This document shows positions 8,021 to 16,464 of a DNA stretch of 64,000 nucleotides, one piece after another. The stretch is from Anaeromicropila populeti (lineage in GTDB: Bacteria > Bacillota > Clostridia > Lachnospirales > Lachnospiraceae), in assembly GCF_900112775.1 (NCBI RefSeq), contig NZ_FOYZ01000003.1, positions 127,494 to 191,493 on the forward strand, in the 5' to 3' direction. The notes beneath the pieces are model-generated. The model had not been told where the DNA came from and did not search any database. It saw only the letters and a program-made list of their open reading frames with translations. Position numbers and translations under genes: made by a program. Numbering within the stretch: the first letter of the stretch is position 1; every line of letters begins with the position of its first letter.

Positions 8021-9409
8021 CTATTTCTTTAAGAATTCCTCGATTCCCTTTGCTGCTGCCTTACCAGCACCCATAGCTAAAATAACCGTTGCAGCTCCTG
8101 TTACAGCATCACCACCAGCAAATACACCTTCCTTTGAAGTTGCTCCATTTGCCTCATCAGCCATAATACACTGCCATTTATTCACTTCTAATCCATCGGT
8201 TGTTGAAGAAATTAATGGGTTAGGACTTGTACCTAAAGACATAATTACTGTATCCACATCAATTATATGTTCAGAACCTGCTTTTTCAACTGGACTTCTT
8301 CTTCCAGATGCATCTGGTTCACCCAGTTCCATATCAACCACTTTGATACCACTTACCCAGCCATCTTCATTCACAATAATTTCCTTTGGATTTGTCAGAA
8401 GATCGAAAATGATTCCTTCCTCTTTTGCATGATGCACTTCTTCTACTCTGGCTGGAAGCTCTGACTCGCCTCTACGATAGATAATATGAACTTCTGCGCC
8501 TAAACGAAGAGCTGTTCTGGCAGCATCCATTGCTACATTACCCCCACCAACAACAGCTACCTTATTACCGCCTTTAATCGGTGTAGCATAGCTTTCATCA
8601 AATGCTTTCATTAAATTATTTCTGGTCAGATATTCATTGGCAGAAAATACACCATTGGCATTTTCCCCTGGAATGTTCATAAATTTAGGAAGTCCTGCAC
8701 CAGATCCAACAAATACTGCGGAAAATCCCTCTTCCTGTAATAGCTCATCAATAGTTGTTGACTTACCAATCACAACATTTGTTTCTATCTTAACACCTAA
8801 AGATTTCACGTTCTCAATTTCTGATGCAACAACTGTCTGCTTTGGAAGACGGAATTCAGGAATACCATATGATAAAACACCGCCTGCTTCATGTAATGCT
8901 TCAAAAATAGTAACTTCATATCCGGCTTTTGCTAAATCTCCTGCGCAAGTTAATCCCGCAGGACCAGAACCAATCACAGCAACCTTAATACCATTGGTAG
9001 CTTCTGGTGCATTTGGCTTAATTCCATTTTCCCTTGCCCAGTCAGCCACAAAACGTTCTAACTTACCAATAGAAACTGGTTCACCTTTAATCCCTCTGAT
9101 ACACTTGCTTTCACACTGACTCTCCTGTGGGCATACACGTCCACAAACAGCTGGCAATGCTGAATATTTACTAATAATCTGATATGCTTCTGCAATATCT
9201 CCTTCTTTTACCTTGCCAATAAAGCTTGGAATATCAATTGAAACAGGACAGCCTTGGATACACTTTGCGTTTTTACATTGCAGACATCTTGTAGCCTCAT
9301 CCATAGCCTCTTCCTGATTATATCCTAAACAAACTTCTTCAAAGTTTTTCGCACGTACTTGTGGTTCCTGCTCTCTTACAGGAATTCTCTTTAAAACATC
9401 AACTGCCAT
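8021..9409 (-). CDS. nfnB: NfnB-like large subunit of NADH-dependent ferredoxin:NADP+ oxidoreductase
   Basis: Together with the next gene this forms a cytoplasmic complex that couples NADPH, NAD+ and ferredoxin by electron bifurcation. The 462 residues resemble the glutamate synthase small subunit. Cysteines for two [4Fe-4S] clusters are at 42, 45, 50, 54 and 89, 93, 99, 103. An FAD motif (VIGSGPAGLTCAGDLAKAG) starts near residue 145, and a second nucleotide motif (VVGGGNVAMDAARTALRLG) near 287. GltD is the main alternative, but no glutamate synthase large subunit is nearby and the partner is NfnA-like. It is 23 bp after nfnA; a hairpin terminator follows. Confidence 0.85.
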   Translation of the reverse strand: MAVDVLKRIPVREQEPQVRAKNFEEVCLGYNQEEAMDEATRCLQCKNAKCIQGCPVSIDIPSFIGKVKEGDIAEAYQIISKYSALPAVCGRVCPQESQCESKCIRGIKGEPVSIGKLERFVADWARENGIKPNAPEATNGIKVAVIGSGPAGLTCAGDLAKAGYEVTIFEALHEAGGVLSYGIPEFRLPKQTVVASEIENVKSLGVKIETNVVIGKSTTIDELLQEEGFSAVFVGSGAGLPKFMNIPGENANGVFSANEYLTRNNLMKAFDESYATPIKGGNKVAVVGGGNVAMDAARTALRLGAEVHIIYRRGESELPARVEEVHHAKEEGIIFDLLTNPKEIIVNEDGWVSGIKVVDMELGEPDASGRRSPVEKAGSEHIIDVDTVIMSLGTSPNPLISSTTDGLEVNKWQCIMADEANGATSKEGVFAGGDAVTGAATVILAMGAGKAAAKGIEEFLKK

Positions 9410-9432
9410 TTCCTTTACCTATCCTTTCCCAA

Positions 9433-10320
9433 TTAATTGCCGCCGCAGCCGCAGCCGCCATGATGATGTGTGTCACCTTCTTGTAATTTCAGCACTTCTC
9501 TGCCTTCTTCTGTTTTGTACATCTGCTGTCTCTTCATAGACTCATCAAAGTCTACAAGATGTCCATCAAATTCTGGTCCGTCTACACATGCAAACTTCAC
9601 CTTGCCGCCAACAGTTAAACGACATGCTCCACACATACCAGTTCCGTCAACCATAACTGGGTTCATACTTACAATTGTCTTAATACCAAGTTCTTTTGTT
9701 AAAATTGAAACAAACTTCATCATAATAAGCGGGCCAATTGCAACTACCAGATCATAGCTTTTTCCCTGATTATTCACTAAGTCCTTAATCTGATCATTAA
9801 CATTTCCCTTAAAACCAAGTGAACCATCATCTGTACATACATATACATTCTCAGCCCACTGCTTCATTTCTTCCACTAATATAATTAAATCCTTATTTCT
9901 TGCACCTATGATTACGTCTACATCGTAACCATTTTCTTTCATCCACTTTACCTGTGGATATACAGGTGCTGTTCCCACTCCACCTGCAACAAATAAGATT
10001 TTTTTTGCTTTTAATTCCTCTGGTTCTTCATCAATCAACTCTGAACGACATCCCAGTGGACCAACAAAATCGCGGAATGACTCACCTTCCTCATATTCTG
10101 CCATAATCTTAGTAGATGCACCAACTGACTGGAATACTATAGTAACTGTTCCTGCTTGTCTATCATAATCACAAATTGTCAGGGGGATACGTTCTCCCTT
10201 TTCATCCATCTTCACAATTACAAACTGACCTGGAAAACATGATTTTGCAACTCTTGGTGCCAAAACATCCATTAAATAAATGTTGTTTGCCAGATACTGT
10301 TTTTTAACGATTTTAAACAT
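9433..10320 (-). CDS. nfnA: NfnA-like small subunit (FAD, [2Fe-2S])
   Basis: This is the 295-residue NAD-binding subunit of the Nfn complex. It has the ferredoxin-reductase FAD domain (RIPLTICDYD, residues 44-53) and the NAD motif FVAGGVGTAPVYPQ. The C-terminal [2Fe-2S] site has the D225, C230, C233, C245 spacing known for NfnA (Asp plus three Cys, in DGTGMCGACR and FACVDGPEFDG). The tail ends in an unusual His/Cys/Gly-rich stretch (THHHGGCGCGGN). The ATG at 10320 is chosen because GGAGG sits 8 bp before it; the earlier in-frame ATG at 10335 overlaps that ribosome site. Dihydroorotate dehydrogenase electron-transfer subunit is a less likely reading. Confidence 0.85.
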   Translation of the reverse strand: MFKIVKKQYLANNIYLMDVLAPRVAKSCFPGQFVIVKMDEKGERIPLTICDYDRQAGTVTIVFQSVGASTKIMAEYEEGESFRDFVGPLGCRSELIDEEPEELKAKKILFVAGGVGTAPVYPQVKWMKENGYDVDVIIGARNKDLIILVEEMKQWAENVYVCTDDGSLGFKGNVNDQIKDLVNNQGKSYDLVVAIGPLIMMKFVSILTKELGIKTIVSMNPVMVDGTGMCGACRLTVGGKVKFACVDGPEFDGHLVDFDESMKRQQMYKTEEGREVLKLQEGDTHHHGGCGCGGN

Positions 10321-10383
10321 GCACTTATCCTCCATAAAAATTGAATTATCTTTTCCTATTATAATTGAGAATTGATAAAAAAT

Positions 10384-10887
10384 CTACACTAAAGTTAAAT
10401 TAAGTAGCAAAATGTTTTCTACTTTCGACAAATAAACATTTGTGAACCTTTTATCCAGACTCACATCTTCCCCAAACCAGCTGGGTATAGAAAATTGATT
10501 TGCAGCCTCTTCCTCCTTAAATTCGACTTCTACCAGTAAAAGTCCATCCAAATTCCCATGAAATACATCCACTTCCGCCTTCAGTTCATCTGCAATAGGA
10601 ACTAGGTATCTGGTTTTATACACCATATGATCATCCACTTTTGCCTTTAAATGCCAATAACCCTCTTCATTTAAAGGAACTTCTACTTCATTACAAACCT
10701 TTGCGGTTCTCTCCAGTGACTCTGGGATTCCAAACCGTGACTTATAGGTCAAAATATATTCCTCATTACATTTCCGGATACGGACTGTTGGATTAGTACA
10801 CAGATAACCCTGTTCGATTTCTTTCTTCTCATACTGTTCCAGCTTCTCAGGAAGAGTCTTTACAAGAAACTTTCTTTCAATCTCCAT
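10384..10887 (-). CDS. CYTH-domain protein (triphosphate tunnel enzyme)
   Basis: The 167-residue protein begins with the CYTH signature ExExK (Glu2, Glu4, Lys6 in MEIERKFLV). Alternating charged strands follow (TVRIRKCNEEYILTYKSR; EVEVPL; LLLVEVEFKEE). These build the eight-stranded tunnel that binds a triphosphate and divalent metal. Known bacterial relatives hydrolyse inorganic triphosphate; adenylate cyclase activity is also found in the superfamily. The substrate cannot be told here. The ATG follows AAGGAGTAAAAG. It lies directly downstream of the GtrA gene (10 bp). Confidence 0.85.
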   Translation of the reverse strand: MEIERKFLVKTLPEKLEQYEKKEIEQGYLCTNPTVRIRKCNEEYILTYKSRFGIPESLERTAKVCNEVEVPLNEEGYWHLKAKVDDHMVYKTRYLVPIADELKAEVDVFHGNLDGLLLVEVEFKEEEAANQFSIPSWFGEDVSLDKRFTNVYLSKVENILLLNLTLV

Positions 10888-10897
10888 CTTTTACTCC

Positions 10898-11323
10898 TTA
10901 CTTCTTCTTTCCACTTCGAAATACAAATACCTTACTAAATATATAATTTAATACAATCACAATTATATTCATAAATATTTTGGAAAAGTCACTATTTAGT
11001 TTTAAACTATCTACCATTACTATCATACCAGCCTCGTCAATGGCCAATGTTACCAGTCTTGCACTTGTGAACTTCCAAATCTTACTCAGTTCACTTTGCC
11101 GGTTCTGTTCATCCTCAAGAAATACAAATTTGTTGCTGAGTACATAGGCAATTATGACTCCTACTACCCATGCAATTAAATTGGCAGTCCAGTTAGCTAC
11201 ATGGCAATAGTCAAACAATACTTTATACGTCACAATATTGGCAACTGTTGTAATCCCTCCTACAATGACATATGCAATAATTTCCCTGTTTTTCTTCGCA
11301 ATCCCTAATAGTTTATTTATCAT
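10898..11323 (-). CDS. GtrA family membrane protein
   Basis: The 141-residue protein has four predicted transmembrane helices in the GtrA pattern: IAYVIVGGITTVANIVTYKVL, then WTANLIAWVVGVIIAYVLSNKFVF, and two more, with the last ending NYIFSKVFVFR. GtrA proteins are thought to help translocate lipid-linked sugars for cell-wall or teichoic acid glycosylation; the substrate is unknown. The start at 11323 is chosen for the GGATAAGGGG stretch before it. Upstream in-frame starts up to 11401 (26 more residues) have no ribosome site and run into the pilus operon terminator region. Confidence 0.8.
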   Translation of the reverse strand: MINKLLGIAKKNREIIAYVIVGGITTVANIVTYKVLFDYCHVANWTANLIAWVVGVIIAYVLSNKFVFLEDEQNRQSELSKIWKFTSARLVTLAIDEAGMIVMVDSLKLNSDFSKIFMNIIVIVLNYIFSKVFVFRSGKKK

Positions 11324-11412
11324 ACCCCTTATCCTTAGCCCTTTCTCTTCTTTCATAAAGTATCGTAAAATTATTATAACAAAGCTCTTCTCACTCTGCA
11401 ATATATACTCAA

Positions 11413-11438
11413 AAGAGGATGCTTTTACACACCCTCTT
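11413..11438 (-). terminator. Terminator at the end of the pilus operon
   Basis: The arms 11429-11438 and 11413-11422 pair over 10 bp (two G-U pairs) around a 6 nt loop, with a short T run on the minus strand. The hairpin starts 15 bp after the stop of the last operon gene. Confidence 0.65.
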
Positions 11439-11453
11439 CTATAAAAACCTATA

Positions 11454-14400
11454 TTAATTTAATTCAAATAGTGCATTTTTTAATACTTGAATATCTGCAA
11501 TTGCCACTTTTCCACTCTTCTTATCGGTCGCTTTAATCTGTATCACTGCCTCAGCATTGCTGCCTGACAGATAATGAAGCGGCAGTGGAAAGGAATACTG
11601 TTTGCCCTTATCTAATGATGCCACTGCTGATGCAGTAGAGCCTGTTAATGTGGAATCTGCTACAACATTTCCAGCAGAATCCTTAATTCTTACACGATTC
11701 CAAGCCTTATCCAACAGTTCTGATACCGTTGTATCTGGATTTATAACTAACAATTCACAAACAATGTCCGTAGAGTCCATTCCCACACAGTCCACAGAAA
11801 ATGTGATATCCTCTGTTTCTTTCAAGAATGCATCTGCCTGAAAATCATAGTCTGCATAGGTAAAATATTGACGATAACCAACATTGTCAACACTCTTAGC
11901 AAGCTTTTCTATGGTAATATCCATTCTTTTCTCATGGTGCAGTGCAGCAACGATTGTATTTACAAATAATTTCACCTCTGATTCTGAAGTAGAAAATGCT
12001 GTCTTTGTAATTCCAGTATAATAAATATTGTCATTCTGGAACAAGTAATAATTGTTTGTAGCATTATTGTCGGAAACTGTATACAGCCCTTGATTATTGG
12101 CATCGGTATCTCCCAAACAATAATATGTTATAATATTCTTTTCTGTAACCGCATCCTCTTCCAGATTCAATTGATAATTACCGGCTCTCACCGCTGAAAA
12201 ATCCTTTGCTTTTGTATCAATTGTATACGGATACTCTGTGATCTTTCCTGGATTCACCTGTGTAACTACATTTGTAGTGTAATCTGTCTTATTCAAATGA
12301 GAATACTTAAAATTGGCAGTGGAAGAGTTTTCATTTAATGTAATATAGGTAAATCCTTCTAGCCAGAAGGTATCTCTTACTGCTTTATCAGCGTCTGCTA
12401 GTTTCTCATAATTACGATCCATATTTAACAAGCTTCGATACGGTATATTTGAATTCATACCTGTTTTATTAATACCTGCTCGATTGTTCGCTGTTAAACA
12501 ATCTCCTACAATAATAATTCCTTTTCCCGTTTTAGAAACATCCACCAAACCTGCCGCAACTGCTGCTTCGTTGGCAGACAATTCTCTTCCATCATCTAGG
12601 AATCCATAGATACAAATATCAAAATTTTTCATTTCATCTTGAACATTGCCTATATCATCCACATCCATAAATGTCACGTTAATATCGTAATCATTTGAAA
12701 CAGTGGTTTTATTAATATACTGATTGAAATAGGAAGAAGCATTTGCGCTGGTCAGTAGATTCTTAGAACCATCATCTCCAACATGCAATACCTTTAATAT
12801 CTGCTTTGCTTTATTATAGTAAACTACACCAGATACACTGCTTCTGATTCCCGACTCATTGCCAGAGGAATCCATCTTTACAACTTCCAGCCTCCAAGGC
12901 AATCCTCCTCCAAACACATTGGCCTTAAATGCCGATCCAGAAACATCAATTATCGATCCGCCAGACGTACTGGAAAAGCTTTTGCTCCAGATTTCACTTT
13001 CAAAGTTGTTGTTTTGTTTCCACTCTGCCGATGCACCTGCATTATATTTCCAACGATTAAAGATACCATCATTGTTACTGTCAACGTATAAATAAGCCTT
13101 ATAGCTTCCTGGTGTTTTTACATAAAAACTCATATTATCGAATCCAGACACACCAGAAATTCCTTTCGAGCGATCCATGCCCTCTTTATAATACCACTCT
13201 TTATTGCTATTCAATAAATAAACCTGAGCTTTTCCTTTGTCTATATCAGAATCTGCCAGTTTATTGGAACCAGTAAAGCTACCTTGTGCCTTCATTTTAG
13301 CTTTATTGTTATTGAAAAATTCCTGGAAAATTGTACTCTTACCGGTTGAAGCAGTCTGACTGTCTAAATCTGCAACTAAGCTTGTAACATCATCTCGATA
13401 GACAACTGGATAGCCAGCAGCGATAAAGGCTTCTATTTCTTTGACTTTTCTCAAGGTAATATCATTACCAGAATAATAAAATTCTGCTGAATCCGTTCCA
13501 TTACTGGACTGTAATGCAGTGCTTTCTGCCATGATGCCAGTTTCATAGAACTTATATGCATCTAGTAATGTTCCCTGACAAGAACCAATATAAATCAAAT
13601 CATATTCACTGTTTAAATCGTCTTCACTTCCAATAAATTCAGCCATAGACATATAAACTACCAATGGATTATATTTACTTTTCATTGTATCTGGGAACCA
13701 CTTCCTAACTTCAGACTTTGACAAGCTGAATTCAACGGATGGCTCCAAATCCAATACGCGGAATCTTGGTTTATTTGCATTTGCAATAACGGTGATGACG
13801 TCCTTTGCATTGGTACTACTTATCATATTATCAATTAACGCATTCATACCATTACCATGACCAATTGCCATAACCGTCGTAACAGAATCGTCACCAATAT
13901 AGCCTCTGGCTACATAAGTAGATTTCTTATTTTGTGTTGCAGCTTTTAGTGCTTCTTTCAAATTTCTGAATGCATCGCCATTATCCACATACCCCATTGC
14001 CAAAAGCATTGCTTCTGCAACTGTATCATACCCCCAGTACACCTCGCTGGAATAAGTATCTGCTATCGTTGCTGCTATAGTCTGGTTAGAATTTGACCAG
14101 TCGATGCCTTTACCATATATTTTATCACTGTTGATGATACCCTTTGTAATACTTCCACTTCGTGGTGTCATTAAATTATTTTTTGACTTATCATAATACA
14201 AGGATTTTACTTTTTTAAATGAAAATCCATTTTTAAAATCGTTTTGCTCAAATATCTTATAATACAATTCGGATTCTTCTATTTCACCGCCTGTATAACC
14301 ATATGCAGCTTCATCCTGGGTAAAATTATCTGTCATGGAAAAAATGATACCCAGCTTATATATATTTAACGACGTATACTCACGTTCAAACAATTCACCT

Positions 14401-15221
14401 GATAAAATCAACGGCATTTCATTGACTCTGGCGTATTCATATAGTTTTTTTGCAACCTCCCACGAAATGTCGTTTGCAACAACCTTATAAGTTCCGCTTT
14501 CTTTAATTGTTTTTTTAGCAAAATTAGGTACAGAAGCTAATGAATTTGAAATTGCTGCTTTATTAGACCCCTTTCCTACATAATAACGCACTAAATTATC
14601 TTCATCAGAAGCATTCCTATATTCATCTGAATATTTTTCATATAACGTTACAATACGGTAATCCTCTACCTCATGGATATATATCAAATCTGCCTCATCA
14701 ATCAATTCTGGATGCTCATTAATGGTTTCCACATCTACTGCAATATGATCCACCCAGTTATGATCTAGATAATAATTTACTTCAGCTGATGTAAGCTCTA
14801 GCGCCTCTTTTAATACATATTTAATGAAATAATCATTGTTCACGAATTTTTGATCAACAATTTTTAATGCATCCCCCAGCACCTGTTTCATATCAGAACA
14901 TTGATGCTCATAGGTCATTGCATCACTTTCCGTACCTGTAAATGTACTCTCAATAGCCGATAAATCAATAGGCTCTTCTCCTTCAATGGAGTAACCTAGC
15001 ACTGCCATACTTCTTTCAGGAACAATTTCCAGTACACGGAACTGGCTTGTGGACCGAAACTTCAAAGTAGGTGTATAGGTTCCTGCGGAATAAGACTCTA
15101 CAACATCTTTTTTATTAGTAAACAGAAAATTATTCTGCACCACAGAAGCCAGCATGGCAAAAACCAGCAGGAGTGCCGTAGCCCCAGCAACTATTTTGTA
15201 TCTTCTGGAATCATCTTTCAT
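11454..15221 (-). CDS. Giant membrane-anchored surface protein, DUF5057-like, last gene of the pilus operon
   Basis: The 1255-residue protein has one N-terminal hydrophobic anchor (about 9-29) and no prepilin motif. The rest should be extracellular. It resembles DUF5057 proteins, which begin with FRVLEIVP (61-68). The same kind of strand recurs as FRVLDLEP (487-494) and ILKVLHVG (808-815). Each is followed by a second strand of the type DLIYI (179-183, 541-545) or DICIY (868-872), suggesting three related alpha/beta modules. A possible calcium loop DSNNDGIFN lies at 714-722. Position and size suggest a pilus-associated or tip protein; this is inference. The ATG follows GAGGATGG at a long spacing. 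Confidence 0.75.
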   Translation of the reverse strand: MKDDSRRYKIVAGATALLLVFAMLASVVQNNFLFTNKKDVVESYSAGTYTPTLKFRSTSQFRVLEIVPERSMAVLGYSIEGEEPIDLSAIESTFTGTESDAMTYEHQCSDMKQVLGDALKIVDQKFVNNDYFIKYVLKEALELTSAEVNYYLDHNWVDHIAVDVETINEHPELIDEADLIYIHEVEDYRIVTLYEKYSDEYRNASDEDNLVRYYVGKGSNKAAISNSLASVPNFAKKTIKESGTYKVVANDISWEVAKKLYEYARVNEMPLILSGELFEREYTSLNIYKLGIIFSMTDNFTQDEAAYGYTGGEIEESELYYKIFEQNDFKNGFSFKKVKSLYYDKSKNNLMTPRSGSITKGIINSDKIYGKGIDWSNSNQTIAATIADTYSSEVYWGYDTVAEAMLLAMGYVDNGDAFRNLKEALKAATQNKKSTYVARGYIGDDSVTTVMAIGHGNGMNALIDNMISSTNAKDVITVIANANKPRFRVLDLEPSVEFSLSKSEVRKWFPDTMKSKYNPLVVYMSMAEFIGSEDDLNSEYDLIYIGSCQGTLLDAYKFYETGIMAESTALQSSNGTDSAEFYYSGNDITLRKVKEIEAFIAAGYPVVYRDDVTSLVADLDSQTASTGKSTIFQEFFNNNKAKMKAQGSFTGSNKLADSDIDKGKAQVYLLNSNKEWYYKEGMDRSKGISGVSGFDNMSFYVKTPGSYKAYLYVDSNNDGIFNRWKYNAGASAEWKQNNNFESEIWSKSFSSTSGGSIIDVSGSAFKANVFGGGLPWRLEVVKMDSSGNESGIRSSVSGVVYYNKAKQILKVLHVGDDGSKNLLTSANASSYFNQYINKTTVSNDYDINVTFMDVDDIGNVQDEMKNFDICIYGFLDDGRELSANEAAVAAGLVDVSKTGKGIIIVGDCLTANNRAGINKTGMNSNIPYRSLLNMDRNYEKLADADKAVRDTFWLEGFTYITLNENSSTANFKYSHLNKTDYTTNVVTQVNPGKITEYPYTIDTKAKDFSAVRAGNYQLNLEEDAVTEKNIITYYCLGDTDANNQGLYTVSDNNATNNYYLFQNDNIYYTGITKTAFSTSESEVKLFVNTIVAALHHEKRMDITIEKLAKSVDNVGYRQYFTYADYDFQADAFLKETEDITFSVDCVGMDSTDIVCELLVINPDTTVSELLDKAWNRVRIKDSAGNVVADSTLTGSTASAVASLDKGKQYSFPLPLHYLSGSNAEAVIQIKATDKKSGKVAIADIQVLKNALFELN

Positions 15222-15286
15222 AATTATCTAACCATCCTCTCAACTCACCAAATGCATTTCTTTGCAATATTCTCCAAACCCAAACA

Positions 15287-15898
15287 TTAAATATTAACTA
15301 ATCTGCTTACTGGGACATCTCTAAACTCCTTATTACGCATTAAAATCTCTTCTTGCAGATTCACTTCCTTATCCTGCTTAAAAAGCTTAAGTGTAACCTG
15401 GATTTTAGGAGACTGGGAACAATCTGCGTCAAAGCCTTTTACATAATCACACAACAAATCATCCTGACTGCCAACGACCGTGCCGTCACTGGTCCACACA
15501 TTTCGAATCTTAGTTTCCATAGCTGTTATTTCTGATGAAGTCATATTTTTAGAATCTACCTCGTAGTAATAAATCTTTTCTTCACTTTCTTTAAAAATAA
15601 AGAACTTCTCCCGGATACTGGTTTTTGTGGCAGTATCGAAATAATATACCCTAAGCATAGAGTCATTGTGTGATGTTACGGTGGGAATGATTTCTGCATA
15701 ATTCCCTTCTAGTACAATGTTTGTAATATGTGTCATAATAATTTGAGCCTCTGACTGCAATTCCACATCATTTTCCGCCATACTGGCTGTTCGGCTTCCT
15801 GTTGAAACGAAGTAGATAATACCTGTCAAGATAATTGAGGTTAGTGCCATTGCAATCAATAACTCAACAATCGAAAAACCCTTTTGATTCAATTTCAT
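15287..15898 (-). CDS. Minor pseudopilin, PilW/GspJ-like
   Basis: The 203-residue protein carries a class III prepilin signal: leader MKLNQKG, cleavage after Gly7, then FSIVELLIAMALTSIILTGIIYFV with the conserved Glu at mature position 5. After the hydrophobic helix comes a polar domain (ASMAENDVELQSEAQIIMTHI and later strands) with the layout of PilW/GspJ minor pilins, which help start pilus assembly and sit at the tip. The ATG follows AAGGAGGTATTAG. It is 15 bp after the GspH-like gene. Confidence 0.82.
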   Translation of the reverse strand: MKLNQKGFSIVELLIAMALTSIILTGIIYFVSTGSRTASMAENDVELQSEAQIIMTHITNIVLEGNYAEIIPTVTSHNDSMLRVYYFDTATKTSIREKFFIFKESEEKIYYYEVDSKNMTSSEITAMETKIRNVWTSDGTVVGSQDDLLCDYVKGFDADCSQSPKIQVTLKLFKQDKEVNLQEEILMRNKEFRDVPVSRLVNI

Positions 15899-15913
15899 CT
15901 AATACCTCCTTAT

Positions 15914-16420
15914 CTACCCTTTACTTAAAAAGTGCTTGCCCGTTAACTTGTTCAGTTCAATTTTGTATGTACTGCTTCCAATTACTTTAATGTACTTATA
16001 GTAAGCAGCACCGCCTGTCACTGACTCCTCAAGCAATCCACCTGTATTTTTAGAAAATTTGAGTTTGATGGGGTTACTGCCTGCTGTCAGTGTTTCCTCA
16101 CTTGATGCCCCATCCTTTTGAAATTTAATGGAAATAGAATTCCCTGCCAGCAAGTTCCCATCTGTAGGAGTAGTAGTTTCTTTTGTTATTTTGTAATACA
16201 CTCCGTCAGAAGTCTTATATACATATAGATACCATGTACCCGCTTTACTCATAGCCTGCATTCTGCCCTTTTCTATCAGAGTATTCAGTTCATTGGCACA
16301 TTTCTTTGTATTGGCATATCGGATTTTGGAAAGCCCAGCAACAGCACCTGTTGACAGTATGGCTAAAATAGCAATTACAATAATTAATTCTATTAAACTA
16401 AATCCTTTACTATTTTTCAA
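15914..16420 (-). CDS. Minor pseudopilin, GspH/FimT-like
   Basis: The 168-residue protein has the prepilin motif MKNSKG/FSLIELIIVIAILAILS with a six-residue leader and Glu at mature position 5. The start codon is TTG at 16420, after AAGGGGTGATG; no better start exists. The segment after the helix (CANELNTLIEKGRMQAMSK) and the strand-rich C-terminal half resemble GspH/FimT minor pilins of the initiating tip complex. It sits between the GspK-like and PilW-like genes and should be processed by the PilD encoded upstream. Confidence 0.82.
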   Translation of the reverse strand: MKNSKGFSLIELIIVIAILAILSTGAVAGLSKIRYANTKKCANELNTLIEKGRMQAMSKAGTWYLYVYKTSDGVYYKITKETTTPTDGNLLAGNSISIKFQKDGASSEETLTAGSNPIKLKFSKNTGGLLEESVTGGAAYYKYIKVIGSSTYKIELNKLTGKHFLSKG

Positions 16421-16464
16421 CTCTCATCACCCCTTACTAGTCAACCTTATAATCATCTAATGTG

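Noticed and set aside
8637-9119. 160-residue plus-strand ORF
   Set aside because: Antisense shadow of nfnB, whose cluster and nucleotide motifs are certain.
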